64,000 nucleotides of DNA from Prosthecobacter algae (GTDB lineage: Bacteria > Verrucomicrobiota > Verrucomicrobiia > Verrucomicrobiales > Verrucomicrobiaceae), in the NCBI RefSeq assembly GCF_039542385.1, contig NZ_BAABIA010000002.1, positions 124,001-188,000 of the forward strand, read 5' to 3'. The translations under genes were made by a program, and so were the position numbers. Under the pieces are notes generated by a model that was not told the DNA's origin, ran no database searches, and saw only the letters and a list, made by a program, of their open reading frames with translations. Below are positions 35,087 through 44,221 of the stretch, piece by piece; position 1 is the stretch's first letter, and every line of letters begins with the position of its first letter.

Positions 35087-36195
35087 GCAGAAATCGAAGA
35101 GGAGGAGGAACCGGGCAGCAGGCGCTTCAGGTGCCGGATAGAACGGAAGAGGGCGGCGCGCAGGCTCTCGGGCTGGTAGGCTTCCAGGTCGAGGACTTGG
35201 CGGGAGGTCTGCGACCACTCCTTTTTGTAACGGTAGGTTCCGGGCAGCATGTCAAACAAACGGAGGTTGCGGACCATGCAACATTCCACCGCCCAGCGGA
35301 TGCTGAGATGCCCCATGGAAAAACGCGCCAGGCGGGAGTGCCAGCCGAGCTGGAAAAACAGAAACTCGTCTCCCTCCACAAAACCATAGATGCCGCCGAC
35401 CATATCGCCACCGACCGCAAGAAAAGGCAGCATTGCACGGCCGCTGGGCAGCCACTTCTGGGCCAGCCTCCGGTGGAATCTCCAGGATTTGGGGGTGACA
35501 AAAGAGCTGACTCCATCGGGGTAATGCTGCCGGTGCAAGTCAGCAAATTCATCCAGCCGGGCCTCCATGTCTGCGGACGTCACCAGTTGCTCTTGAAAGT
35601 CGTTTTCCTGCTTCAGCAATTCGCGCCTGCGGCGGAGCTCCCGGCGATGTTTGCCAGGCAAGGCAGCTTCAAACTCCGTCCAGGATGAACTCAACCGAAT
35701 GCACTCGCATTGAGTCGCCTTCAGAATGCCTCCTCCCGTCGTGCATAAGTGTAGCGCCTGGACGATCCAAGGATAGTTAGGGGATTCCTCAGGCAGCTTG
35801 TTCAGCCGCACAGCCTGCCATTCCACGCCCAAAAGGTGGAAGACCTGACACAAAATGGGCGTCAGTTCCGGCTCACGGCCTGCGGGCACCAGAAAGTCCA
35901 GTCGCTCCCCCTTCACCTCGCCCAACCCACCCAGGAAACCCAGGTGCTGGAGATGACGACGCACCCCCTCCACCTCCGGTCCAATCATCAGCGGAGCAAT
36001 GGCCAAAGGTGCACCATGATCGTCACGCACGACGGTGATCGCGAGCGTAAAGCCTTCATGAAACTCTTCCCACCACAGGCTCACCCAGTCCCAGCGAAGG
36101 AACGGCGTGCGCACGGCGCTTTGCTCCAACAGGGCATCCCAGCAGGGTTCCAGGGCTTTGAAGCCAGCCTCGTCACGGATGATGTCCAGCTTCAC
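35083..36195 (-). CDS. CelD/BcsL-type GNAT acyltransferase
   Basis: The product of 370 residues begins MKLDIIRDEAGFKALEPCWD. It contains the CelD-like acyltransferase layout: FLRWDWVSLWWEEF, then FEAALPGKHRRELRRRRELL, and FFQLGWHSRLARFSMGHLSI near the C-terminus. The start is a GTG at 36195 and overlaps the previous stop as GTGA. Proteins of this family sit in polysaccharide clusters and probably acetylate or acylate glycan intermediates. The C-terminus ends in a serine-rich tail. Confidence 0.85.
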   Translation of the reverse strand: MKLDIIRDEAGFKALEPCWDALLEQSAVRTPFLRWDWVSLWWEEFHEGFTLAITVVRDDHGAPLAIAPLMIGPEVEGVRRHLQHLGFLGGLGEVKGERLDFLVPAGREPELTPILCQVFHLLGVEWQAVRLNKLPEESPNYPWIVQALHLCTTGGGILKATQCECIRLSSSWTEFEAALPGKHRRELRRRRELLKQENDFQEQLVTSADMEARLDEFADLHRQHYPDGVSSFVTPKSWRFHRRLAQKWLPSGRAMLPFLAVGGDMVGGIYGFVEGDEFLFFQLGWHSRLARFSMGHLSIRWAVECCMVRNLRLFDMLPGTYRYKKEWSQTSRQVLDLEAYQPESLRAALFRSIRHLKRLLPGSSSSSISA

Positions 36196-37910
36196 TGGCC
36201 ACCTCCTTTCGCCATGATCAGCTCCGCCAGTTTCAGGCGCGCCTCATAGAGCTTGCCCATGTCGTCATCCCAATCGCCAAAACCTCGGGCAAAGGTAGCC
36301 GCCAGATCCAGCGCCTCTTTTTCCAGCCCCAGATCCTTGGCCAGCATGAGGTAATCATAATCCTCTGCCATTTCCCGCAGCCATTTCAGGCGGATGCTGG
36401 CCACAGGCATGTGCGCCCCATTCCGCTTTTGCGTGGCCGGGTAGATGTAGCTGCCGTCACCATTGTAAACCCGGTCTTCCGTGTGGTGGAATGAGCCCGC
36501 ATCCGCCCACACATCCACACCCGGGCTGGCAAACAGCGTGTCCCAGTAGGTCAGTCCGGTGATGCCATGTCGGGGCATCACCCATGCCAGCACGCGGTGG
36601 TTCATCGCCGGGTAGTCCAGGCACCAAACGGGAGGATTCGATTCTTTAAGCTGCTGTGGTTTGCCATGCGCCGCCTCCCAGTCACCGGGCATTTGCACCA
36701 GCGCAGCATAGCACCACACCTCGTCCCCAGCCGTGATGCGGCGAGCGATGTCACGCTTGCCGTTAGGCGATTCCATATCCTCCCAGACTTGGGAGAAATG
36801 CGGCACCCAAATGTCCACATTGCCATCCAGCCGTCCCCACCACCAGTTGTCAGGTGCAGGCTGCTCCGTCACCAGCAAGGGCACCTTCAGCTGATGAGTG
36901 GCCTCCACCTCATTAAAAAAGTCTCCCCAGCGCCGCACCCGCGCATAGGCATCGGCGTCGTTCGGCTCATCCAGCGATCCCATGATGACGTAACCTCGCG
37001 ATTCGGCGCGTAGCTTTTTCATCAGCTTCATCCAATCCGCCACGTAGTTCATCGCTTCCTTCCGGTCTTTCTCCAAAGGATCAGCAAAGGGCCATTCCGG
37101 CCAGATGGGCAGCCCGAGCGTGCTCACATGCCGGTGCAGCAGGTGCTTGCGCATGCCCGCCTCCACCTTGGCATCATTGATCTTGCCCGTGGCTCCGTCC
37201 GGATAGGTCGGGTAAGTTTGGTCAATGCTCAGCCGATGCTGTGCCAGCAAATCGTAGTACTCATTCAGCAAAACCAGCAGTTCAGGCTCCGGTGGTTCTT
37301 TTTGGCGGTCAAAACCATGAACTTCGGCGATCCGGCGCCAAATGGTCATGATGGAGGTGCGTAGCCGCGGCACCACTGGCAAATCAAAAGGCAGCACCTT
37401 CACCGAGATCTGGCGCGTGGCCAAAAACAGACGGTCGGGTCCCAGCACACGTACCTCTCCTTTGTAAACACCAGGCGGTGTGGCATAGGGCACATGCACA
37501 TCCACCCAGTAAGGCTGATTGACGCTTTTCACCTCGGGCAGCTCCTGCCAGGCAAAGGTCTGCGGGACCAGCGCATCCGGGTATTCGCCAGCGGGCAGCG
37601 GTGACATCGGCGTGGACTTCGAAACCTTCACATAATGCTCACGCAGCAGCAGCGGGGCCGGGATTGTTTTGCCCTCTGGCCCTGTCAGGGTAGTGGCCTC
37701 CAGGGTGACCTTCCGCACCTCCTCGGGAGCTCCGTTCACCACCATTTGCAGAGCTTCCCATTCACCTCGGGCCGCCTGCAATTCCAGCTTCGTCACCAGA
37801 GGCAAGTCCTCCGTACGCGAAACGCGGGTCATCGCATCGGTGAGCGATACATTCAGTTCTCCATGCATCGCCGTGGCCAGCAGAGTGAGTCCGAAAACGA
37901 GGGCCTTCAT
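36192..37910 (-). CDS. DUF4091-type glycoside-hydrolase-like exported protein
   Basis: The 572-residue product has a short signal peptide (MKALVFGLTLLATAMHG). A beta-sandwich region (about 20-190) follows, then a catalytic-type domain with GYVIMGSLDEPNDADAYARV, VWCYAALVQMPGDWEA and HGITGLTYWDTLFASPGVDV, ending EDYDYLMLAKDLG. This matches DUF4091 proteins, whose fold resembles glycoside hydrolases. The Glu/Asp residues in the SLDEPND loop could be catalytic. It is embedded in the EPS operon (ATGA overlap upstream, GTGA overlap downstream), so it may trim or edit the polymer. Confidence 0.82.
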   Translation of the reverse strand: MKALVFGLTLLATAMHGELNVSLTDAMTRVSRTEDLPLVTKLELQAARGEWEALQMVVNGAPEEVRKVTLEATTLTGPEGKTIPAPLLLREHYVKVSKSTPMSPLPAGEYPDALVPQTFAWQELPEVKSVNQPYWVDVHVPYATPPGVYKGEVRVLGPDRLFLATRQISVKVLPFDLPVVPRLRTSIMTIWRRIAEVHGFDRQKEPPEPELLVLLNEYYDLLAQHRLSIDQTYPTYPDGATGKINDAKVEAGMRKHLLHRHVSTLGLPIWPEWPFADPLEKDRKEAMNYVADWMKLMKKLRAESRGYVIMGSLDEPNDADAYARVRRWGDFFNEVEATHQLKVPLLVTEQPAPDNWWWGRLDGNVDIWVPHFSQVWEDMESPNGKRDIARRITAGDEVWCYAALVQMPGDWEAAHGKPQQLKESNPPVWCLDYPAMNHRVLAWVMPRHGITGLTYWDTLFASPGVDVWADAGSFHHTEDRVYNGDGSYIYPATQKRNGAHMPVASIRLKWLREMAEDYDYLMLAKDLGLEKEALDLAATFARGFGDWDDDMGKLYEARLKLAELIMAKGGGQ

Positions 37911-39190
37911 ACGGCGAGCACCTCCTGGTAAACTTGTTCGTAACCTCGAGCTGCCACAGCGATGTCAAACCGTTGCACAGCATGACGACGCAGGCTTTCA
38001 GACGAAGGCGGATGGGCGAGGGTGTCTTCCCAAGCTTTGGCCAACGCCTCGGCCTCCTTCACCGGCACCACCTGGCCGACCCCTTCCAACAGACGGGAGC
38101 AGTCCCCGACATCGGTAGTGACGCAGGGCACACCACAGGACAGCGCCTCCATGATTGTCATCGGGCAGGCCTCTGTTCGCGATGCCAGTGAAAAGACATC
38201 CAGGGCAGGATAGGCTCGCTGGGGGTCTGGACGAAACGGGGTGAAATGCACCTGGCTGCGGATGGGTACCACCGAAAGAGAGGCCCGCGCACATTCATCC
38301 AGCTCCCACTCCTCTCCCCCGCATAACCAGAAGTGTGTCTCCGGATGGCGAGCCTGCAGGAGGGCTGCGGCCCGGAGCCAGGTGGACAGGTCCTTCATCT
38401 CATGGAAACGGCCAATGAAGCCAATCAGAGGAGCTCCCTCGGGCACTTTCAGTTCCTGCCGCACACGGGCCCGCGCCTGCGCATCAGGGACAAACCGCAT
38501 TGTATCAATGCCATTGGGCACCCAGGTCATGGCCGCTGCCGGATAACCCATCGGCACGTGATCTTCCAGCGCCGCTGATGAACAGGAGATGATGCGGACG
38601 GGAACCCAGCGGGAGGACCGCCCAATAAGTTTCTGGAAGACCGCCATCTTCAGATCCGAGTCCCCAGGGTTGCGATGGATTTCACGACAGTGAATGCCCC
38701 ACACCACGGCGCGGATCCCGGCCATACGGGCACACCAGCCGCCCACAAAATCGGCATGATGCATCCAGGTCTGCACCACGTCAGGTCGGATCTGACGCAG
38801 CAACTGGACGAGCCGAACCAAGGTGTCCCGACGCAAGAAAGCGGTTGCTTTGAGGTCATGCACTTCGGCTCCGGCATCTCTCAGCCGGGCCATGTCCTGC
38901 GGCCAGGCACGCCCATCCATGACGATCACCACCGTGCGCCATTGGCTGCGATCCATTCTGGCCACCAGATTTCCCAGCATGGCTTCCGCCCCGCCTCCAC
39001 CCGGGGCAGCGATGAAATGGACGAGAGTTTTCTGAACGGGCATGGTCTGACGGGCGGTGTGTTCACCCCTTTGACCCTCGGCAAGCAGCAAATGTTCCGC
39101 TTTCAACAAACTTGGTGCAGCCCAGGCCACAAGATGGCCGACCCACGCGGGTGGCCTACTCCAAGATGCAATCCAGGTTGGGACGTTCAT
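37907..39190 (-). CDS. Family 4 glycosyltransferase with N-terminal extension
   Basis: The core begins at an internal Met (39043), TLVHFIAAPGGGGAEAMLGN. It contains VLQTWMHHADF-like acceptor loops, LIGFIGRFHEMKDLSTWLRA and DVFSLASRTEACPMTIMEAL with the E-x7-E site. The ATG at 39190 overlaps the deacetylase stop as ATGA, which favours a 427-residue product with about 49 extra N-terminal residues (WIASWSRPPAWVGHLVAWAA). If real, the extension may be a membrane-associating segment. Otherwise the start is 39043. It acts in the same polymer pathway as its neighbours. Confidence 0.85.
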   Translation of the reverse strand: MNVPTWIASWSRPPAWVGHLVAWAAPSLLKAEHLLLAEGQRGEHTARQTMPVQKTLVHFIAAPGGGGAEAMLGNLVARMDRSQWRTVVIVMDGRAWPQDMARLRDAGAEVHDLKATAFLRRDTLVRLVQLLRQIRPDVVQTWMHHADFVGGWCARMAGIRAVVWGIHCREIHRNPGDSDLKMAVFQKLIGRSSRWVPVRIISCSSAALEDHVPMGYPAAAMTWVPNGIDTMRFVPDAQARARVRQELKVPEGAPLIGFIGRFHEMKDLSTWLRAAALLQARHPETHFWLCGGEEWELDECARASLSVVPIRSQVHFTPFRPDPQRAYPALDVFSLASRTEACPMTIMEALSCGVPCVTTDVGDCSRLLEGVGQVVPVKEAEALAKAWEDTLAHPPSSESLRRHAVQRFDIAVAARGYEQVYQEVLAV

Positions 39191-40179
39191 GCGCGCCCTC
39201 CTTTCCACTGGCGCACCAGTTCAAAAGCTCCTGAAACGGTGGCCTCAGTCTCCCAAACGGATTCAGGTGCCCCATAGCGAGGCAGATGCATGAAGGGCCC
39301 CGCAGCAGTGGCCCGCCCGCAGATCATCGTCCAGGCGGATTCAAAACCGGCTTCAGCGAGCAAAGACAAAGTCTCCGGCGTAAAGTCTCCAGGACCGCCG
39401 TTGGGAAAGGCAAAAGCACGTGGCGGCTGGCCCAGCTCCGCCAAAATGCGATCCCGGCAGGTGATGATTTCATGCCGCTGTTTTTCCACGGAACAACGGG
39501 CGAGGATGGGATGAGCATGCGTGTGGCCACCAAAATCGATGAGTCCACTGTCGCGCATTTCCCGCACCTGGTCCCAGGTCAGCGGACGCGTGACTTTCGG
39601 AGCTACAGGCAGCGTGACTCCCTTCAATAAGTTCTCCACCCGCAGGCGCATGGCTTCTTCAGGCAGAGTTTTCAGCTCAGCCAGCCATTCCCCCAGCGAA
39701 GCCGCTCCAGGCAGCGGGATCCCGGCGCACAGGGCCAGGTCCACCTGTTGAAACCACAAAGGGTCGGTACCATCCAGAAAACCGGTCGCCAAAAAGATGG
39801 TCGCGGGCAGGCCCAGCTCCCGCAGGATGGGGAATGCCAGCTCGTAGTTGGAGGCATACCCATCGTCAAAGCTCAAAGCCACCGCGCGAGGAGGCAGCCC
39901 CTCCCCCGCCCGCAGCCGACGGGCCATTTCAGCCAGAGGCATCACGTGATAACCTCTCGAAAGATGCTGGCAGACTCGGCGAAAGGTGGAAACGGGCAGA
40001 TGCAGGCTTTCATCTCGCACCCCCGCCGGTTCGCCATCGGCCCTCAGACCGTGAAAAGCCAGGACAGCCCCCTGTCCCGTGAGTTGACTACGGGCCACGG
40101 CGGCCATGCCGCACAGCACCAGCACTGCCGATTTGGCAGTCTGGCCAGCACGATTTAGGCTGGAAGGCAGGGGGAACAA
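39187..40179 (-). CDS. NodB-type polysaccharide deacetylase
   Basis: The 330-residue product contains the NodB motifs. ALSFDDGYASNYELAFPILR carries the catalytic Asp-Asp, GGHTHAHPILARCS the zinc-binding His pair, and AFAFPNGGPGDFTPETLSL the third motif. It removes acetyl groups from N- or O-acetylated sugars. It is the first gene of the EPS operon. An N-terminal hydrophobic stretch (SAVLVLCGMAAVA) may export or anchor it. Confidence 0.9.
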   Translation of the reverse strand: MFPLPSSLNRAGQTAKSAVLVLCGMAAVARSQLTGQGAVLAFHGLRADGEPAGVRDESLHLPVSTFRRVCQHLSRGYHVMPLAEMARRLRAGEGLPPRAVALSFDDGYASNYELAFPILRELGLPATIFLATGFLDGTDPLWFQQVDLALCAGIPLPGAASLGEWLAELKTLPEEAMRLRVENLLKGVTLPVAPKVTRPLTWDQVREMRDSGLIDFGGHTHAHPILARCSVEKQRHEIITCRDRILAELGQPPRAFAFPNGGPGDFTPETLSLLAEAGFESAWTMICGRATAAGPFMHLPRYGAPESVWETEATVSGAFELVRQWKGGRA

Positions 40180-40320
40180 TTTCTAATAATTTAGTAAAAT
40201 TATCAAAATTCAGCTAATAATCAACGGATTCTCACTATTTTCCTCCGGCAGCGGCAGTTGCCCCAGCAGACGCACGCATTCGTTCAGCAAGACATTACCT
40301 CACCATCCCGTCTTGCTCCG
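40180..40320. promoter_or_regulatory. AT-rich divergent promoter region
   Basis: This gap lies between the leftward EPS operon and the rightward fusion gene. The segment 40180-40240 is strongly AT-rich (TTTAGTAAAATTATC and similar) against GC-rich flanks, as expected for two divergent promoters. Clear -35/-10 pairs were not picked out. Confidence 0.5.
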
Positions 40321-42645
40321 ATGCCACTTTCGCTGGTGACCGAACTGAATGAACGCGACCGCCTGCTGCTACGGCGCTGCACGGAAGGGTTTTTGCCGAA
40401 GCGCATCTTCGACGTTCATACCCATCTTTTTCACACGCGGCACTTTGCCGAGGGCAAGGCACCGGTGTTTCTGGAACCTGGCCGGGGCTACGGTATGGCC
40501 GATTTCCAAGCGGCAATGAGCCGCTGGATGCCGGGCTGCGAGGTCGAGGGACTGTTTTTTGGCTATCCCAGCGCTGGCAATGACCGGGCCGGGGAGAACG
40601 CCTGGCTGCAGCAGGAGATCGGGCCCCTCGCGGCCACCTCTGCCAACCGCGCTCTGATGCTGGCCGCGCCAGGAGATGACCCGGCGGAGGTCCGCCGGCT
40701 GATCGAAACGAGCACCTTCATCGGCATCAAGCCCTATCGGCTCTATGCCGAGGTGGAAGATACGCGGGAGGCCCCTATCGAATCGTTTGCCCCGGAATGG
40801 ATGTGGGAGATCTGCCACCACCATCACGGCGTGCTGATGCTGCACATCATGCGTGCCGGAGGAATCACCGATCCGGACAATGTCGAAAGCATCCGCCGAC
40901 TCTGCCAGCGTTACCCCAAGTGTCGGCTGGTGCTGGCCCATGTGGCGCGTTCCTTCAACTATCGCCATGCCCGGGAAGGCCTGCATGTGCTGGCAGACCT
41001 GGACAATGTGGTGGTGGACACTTCTGCGGTGACACAAACAGGGGCCTTCCGTGCCGCCCTGGAGATCCTGGGACCTGGCAGGGTGCTGTGGGGCAGCGAC
41101 TACATGGTGAGCGAGCTCCGTGGTAGCTGCATCAGCCAGGGCGATGGCTTCACCTGGATCCATCCGGAGGAAGACGCCGCCAAAGGCCTCAACATTTTTG
41201 GCGGCTACACACTGGTGGGTATCGAGTCTCTGATGGCACTCCGCGAGGCCTGCGAAGACACCGGGATGAACACTGCGGACATCGAGGACATTTTCCGCAA
41301 CAACGCCCTGCGCCTGCTGGCACCTCACCTGCCCGAGACTGCGGCCATGCCTCCGCAAGCCCTGTGGGAGCATGCCCGGGCACACATTTCCTGCGGTACC
41401 GGCCTCATGTCCAAACGGGCGCAAAGTTTTGATCCCGTGAGTTGGCCCACCTACTTTCGCCAGGCCAGGGGCAGTCGCGTGACCGACCTGCATGGGCGTA
41501 GTTACCTGGACTTCACCGGCGGCGTGGGAGCCATTTTGTTAGGCTATGGAGACCCCGATGTGAATGCGGCGGTGAAACGACGCTTGTCGTTAGGCTCCTA
41601 CTGCACACTCAATGCCCCCGAGGAGGTGGAGCTCGCGGAAGCACTGCTGGATCTGCACCCCTGGGCTGGCAAGGTGCGTTATGCACGTGGTGGTGGGGAT
41701 GCACTCGCCCTCGGGGTGCGCATCGCCCGCGCAGCCACTGGGCGCAGCGGCATCGCCTTCTGTGGTTATCACGGCTGGCATGACTGGTATCTGGCCGCGA
41801 ACCTGGGGGATACCAGCGCCCTTGATGGCCATTTGATTCCTGGACTGCAACCACTCGGCGTGCCGAGGGAGCTGCGAGGCACCGCTACTCCCTTCCGTTA
41901 CAATGACTTGGCCTCGTTTGAAAAAGCTCTTGAGGCCCAAGGGGACAATCTGGCCGCCGTGGTGATGGAGCCCATGCGCAGCGAGGAACCGCGCGACGGT
42001 TTCCTGCAACGGGTGGCCGATGCCGTGCATGCCAGGGGTGGACTATTCATGGTGGATGAGGTGACCGCAGGCTGGCGCTTTGGCTTTCCAGGCGGCAGTG
42101 CGCGAGCGGGCGTGACACCCGACCTCGCCGTCTATGCCAAGGCCACCAGCAACGGCATCCCGTTTGGCGCCGTGATCGGTCAGGAAGCCGTCATGGATGC
42201 CGCCAATCCCAGCTTTATCTCCAGCAGCTACTGGACCGACGGCCTGGGAGCCGCCGCCGCGCTGGCCTGTGTGGGCAAAATGCGCCGGCTGCCTGTGCAG
42301 GCTCATGTGTGGTCTCTCGGCCAGCATTTGCAAAACCAACTGCGGCAGCTCGCGATGAAGCATCCTGGACTGGCCCTCAAAATCGGCGGCATGCCCTGCG
42401 CGCCGTCGCTGACCTTTGGCAACCCAGCCGCCAAGACGCTGATGATCCGCCGCATGCTGGCGCGAGGATTCATGATGTCATCCCAGCTCTACGTCATGTG
42501 GACGCATGACCAGGCGCAGGTGGACAAGATGCTGGCAGCCCTGGACGAAACCCTGGGCGAACTCACCCACCTAGCCCAGGAAAACCGGCTGGAGAACGAA
42601 GCCGGAACGGCTGCCCCTTCCGGCGGCTTTGCACGGCTCGCCTAA
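40321..42645 (+). CDS. Amidohydrolase-class III aminotransferase fusion
   Basis: The ATG at 40321 gives 774 residues; a TTG at 40258 is in frame. Residues about 20-345 form an amidohydrolase-2 TIM barrel: the HxH of IFDVHTHLFH (H33, H35), LMLHIMRAGG, LVLAHVARSFNY and VLWGSDYMVSE. Residues about 365-750 form a glutamate-1-semialdehyde-type aminotransferase: YLDFTGGVGAILLGYG, FCGYHGWHDWYLA, FMVDEVTAGWRFG and the PLP lysine K607 in VYAKATSNGIPFG. Both halves keep their catalytic residues and the frame is continuous. The protein may hydrolyse or decarboxylate a substrate and transaminate the product. It is followed by a symporter gene 17 bp on, which could import the substrate. Confidence 0.88.
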   Translation: MPLSLVTELNERDRLLLRRCTEGFLPKRIFDVHTHLFHTRHFAEGKAPVFLEPGRGYGMADFQAAMSRWMPGCEVEGLFFGYPSAGNDRAGENAWLQQEIGPLAATSANRALMLAAPGDDPAEVRRLIETSTFIGIKPYRLYAEVEDTREAPIESFAPEWMWEICHHHHGVLMLHIMRAGGITDPDNVESIRRLCQRYPKCRLVLAHVARSFNYRHAREGLHVLADLDNVVVDTSAVTQTGAFRAALEILGPGRVLWGSDYMVSELRGSCISQGDGFTWIHPEEDAAKGLNIFGGYTLVGIESLMALREACEDTGMNTADIEDIFRNNALRLLAPHLPETAAMPPQALWEHARAHISCGTGLMSKRAQSFDPVSWPTYFRQARGSRVTDLHGRSYLDFTGGVGAILLGYGDPDVNAAVKRRLSLGSYCTLNAPEEVELAEALLDLHPWAGKVRYARGGGDALALGVRIARAATGRSGIAFCGYHGWHDWYLAANLGDTSALDGHLIPGLQPLGVPRELRGTATPFRYNDLASFEKALEAQGDNLAAVVMEPMRSEEPRDGFLQRVADAVHARGGLFMVDEVTAGWRFGFPGGSARAGVTPDLAVYAKATSNGIPFGAVIGQEAVMDAANPSFISSSYWTDGLGAAAALACVGKMRRLPVQAHVWSLGQHLQNQLRQLAMKHPGLALKIGGMPCAPSLTFGNPAAKTLMIRRMLARGFMMSSQLYVMWTHDQAQVDKMLAALDETLGELTHLAQENRLENEAGTAAPSGGFARLA

Positions 42646-42662
42646 CTTTAATTGCAATATTC

Positions 42663-44159
42663 ATGAGCCATTTCACCTTGATTGATTACCTCCTCTTCGG
42701 CAGTTACCTGCTTGCTTCCGTCCTCATCGGCCTGCTCTTCGTGAAGGAGCAGCGGACCATGAAGGACTTTTTCCTCGCGGGGCGCAGCATGGGCAGCGTG
42801 GTGGTGGCCATCTCCGTCATGGCAGCCATGTTTTCCGGCATCAGCTACCTGGGTGGGCCCGCCGAGGTTTATGTAAACGGACTCGCCTTTGGCTGGGTGC
42901 TTTTCTCGTTCTTCATTGCCACCCCCATCACCACGATTTTCATCCTGCCCTTCTTCTATCGGGCGCGGTTCATCACGGCCTATCAATACCTGGAAGAGCG
43001 CTTTTCACTGCCTGCACGGCTGCTGGCTTCGGGCCTTTTTATCCTGCGGGTGCTGCTGTGGCTGGGTGCTGCCACCTATGCCCCTGCCCTCGCACTACAA
43101 CAGGCCACGGGCCTGTCCCTGGAATTTTCCATCCTGGCCACGGGCATCCTGACCACCCTTTACACCATGATGGGCGGCATGAAGGCCGTCATCTGGACGG
43201 ATGTGATGCAGTTCTGCGTGCTCTTTGGGGGGCAGATTGTGATCCTGCTGGTGGCCGTGGGTAAGATTCCCGGTGGCCTGAGTGAAGTCATTCATGTGGC
43301 CCAAACCCATGGCCAGCCCATGCCTTTGGCGAGTTGGGATCCCACGGTCCGGCTGACCTGGGCCAGCGTCATCCTCGGCGGGGCTGTTTTGAATCTGGTG
43401 CAGATGGCCACTGACCAGGTGGCGGTGCAGCGATACATGACAGCGAAGGATGTGAAGACCGCCCAGCGGGGACTGTGGTACAAGCTCATCGTCACCGTGC
43501 CGGTGCTGGGCCTCTTCTACGGCACCGGCTCCGTGCTACGGGCCTTTTACAACCACCATCCGGATCCGCTGGCAACGCACGCCATTGAAAAGGCGGATCA
43601 GATCCTGCCCTGGTTCGTCGTCCATGAACTGCCCCCCGGTCTGGCGGGCGTGCTCGTCGCCGCCATTTTTGCCGCCAGCATGTCCACCATCTCTGCCGGG
43701 CTGAATTCACTGGCTTCCGCCACCATGGTCGATTTCCAGCAGCGGCTGACGGACAAGCCTCTGCCTGACGATGAACGCCAGATCTTCCAGGCCCGCATGT
43801 GGACTCTTTTCTATGGAGTGCTGGTGGTCGCCCTCGCTTTCGTGGTCGGCCAGTTGGGAACGCTTGTCGAGGTGACCAACACGATCATCGGCCTCGTGGG
43901 CGGTCCTATTCTCGGCATGTTCCTGTGCGGCATCTTTATCGGACGCATCGGGCCAAAGGCGATTCTGATCGCCACGGTGCTTGGCTTTGCCGTGTCCTTG
44001 CTCGTCAAACTCAACACCGATATCTCCTTCGTCTGGATCACCTCCGTGGGTGCGGGTGTGACGATCCTCCTTTCCGGGGCCCTGAGTTTTATCTTGCCCG
44101 GGAGACCTGCCGTGGAGCTCGAAGGCCTGACCTGGCAGCAGCGAAACGACGACGCCTGA
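42663..44159 (+). CDS. Sodium:solute symporter (SSS family)
   Basis: The 498-residue product has about 13 hydrophobic segments. SSS-family blocks are RTMKDFFLAGRSMGSVVVAI, FSGISYLGGPAEVY, MATDQVAVQRYMTAKD and AAIFAASMSTISAGLNSLAS, the last containing the sodium-site Ser/Thr residues. These transporters take up sugars, organic acids, amino acids or sialic acids with Na+. It follows the fusion gene by 17 bp and is very likely co-transcribed, so it may import that enzyme's substrate. Confidence 0.92.
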   Translation: MSHFTLIDYLLFGSYLLASVLIGLLFVKEQRTMKDFFLAGRSMGSVVVAISVMAAMFSGISYLGGPAEVYVNGLAFGWVLFSFFIATPITTIFILPFFYRARFITAYQYLEERFSLPARLLASGLFILRVLLWLGAATYAPALALQQATGLSLEFSILATGILTTLYTMMGGMKAVIWTDVMQFCVLFGGQIVILLVAVGKIPGGLSEVIHVAQTHGQPMPLASWDPTVRLTWASVILGGAVLNLVQMATDQVAVQRYMTAKDVKTAQRGLWYKLIVTVPVLGLFYGTGSVLRAFYNHHPDPLATHAIEKADQILPWFVVHELPPGLAGVLVAAIFAASMSTISAGLNSLASATMVDFQQRLTDKPLPDDERQIFQARMWTLFYGVLVVALAFVVGQLGTLVEVTNTIIGLVGGPILGMFLCGIFIGRIGPKAILIATVLGFAVSLLVKLNTDISFVWITSVGAGVTILLSGALSFILPGRPAVELEGLTWQQRNDDA

Positions 44160-44221
44160 TTTTCCTTCGCAACTTCTGGTCAGGCCTTTCGTTACATGGG
44201 CAACTCCACCTGGAGGCACCC

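Noticed and set aside
43799-44221. Upstream in-frame extension of the DUF1549/DUF1553 gene
   Set aside because: It overlaps the symporter gene in another frame; the ATG at 44222 has a good ribosome-binding site and signal peptide.
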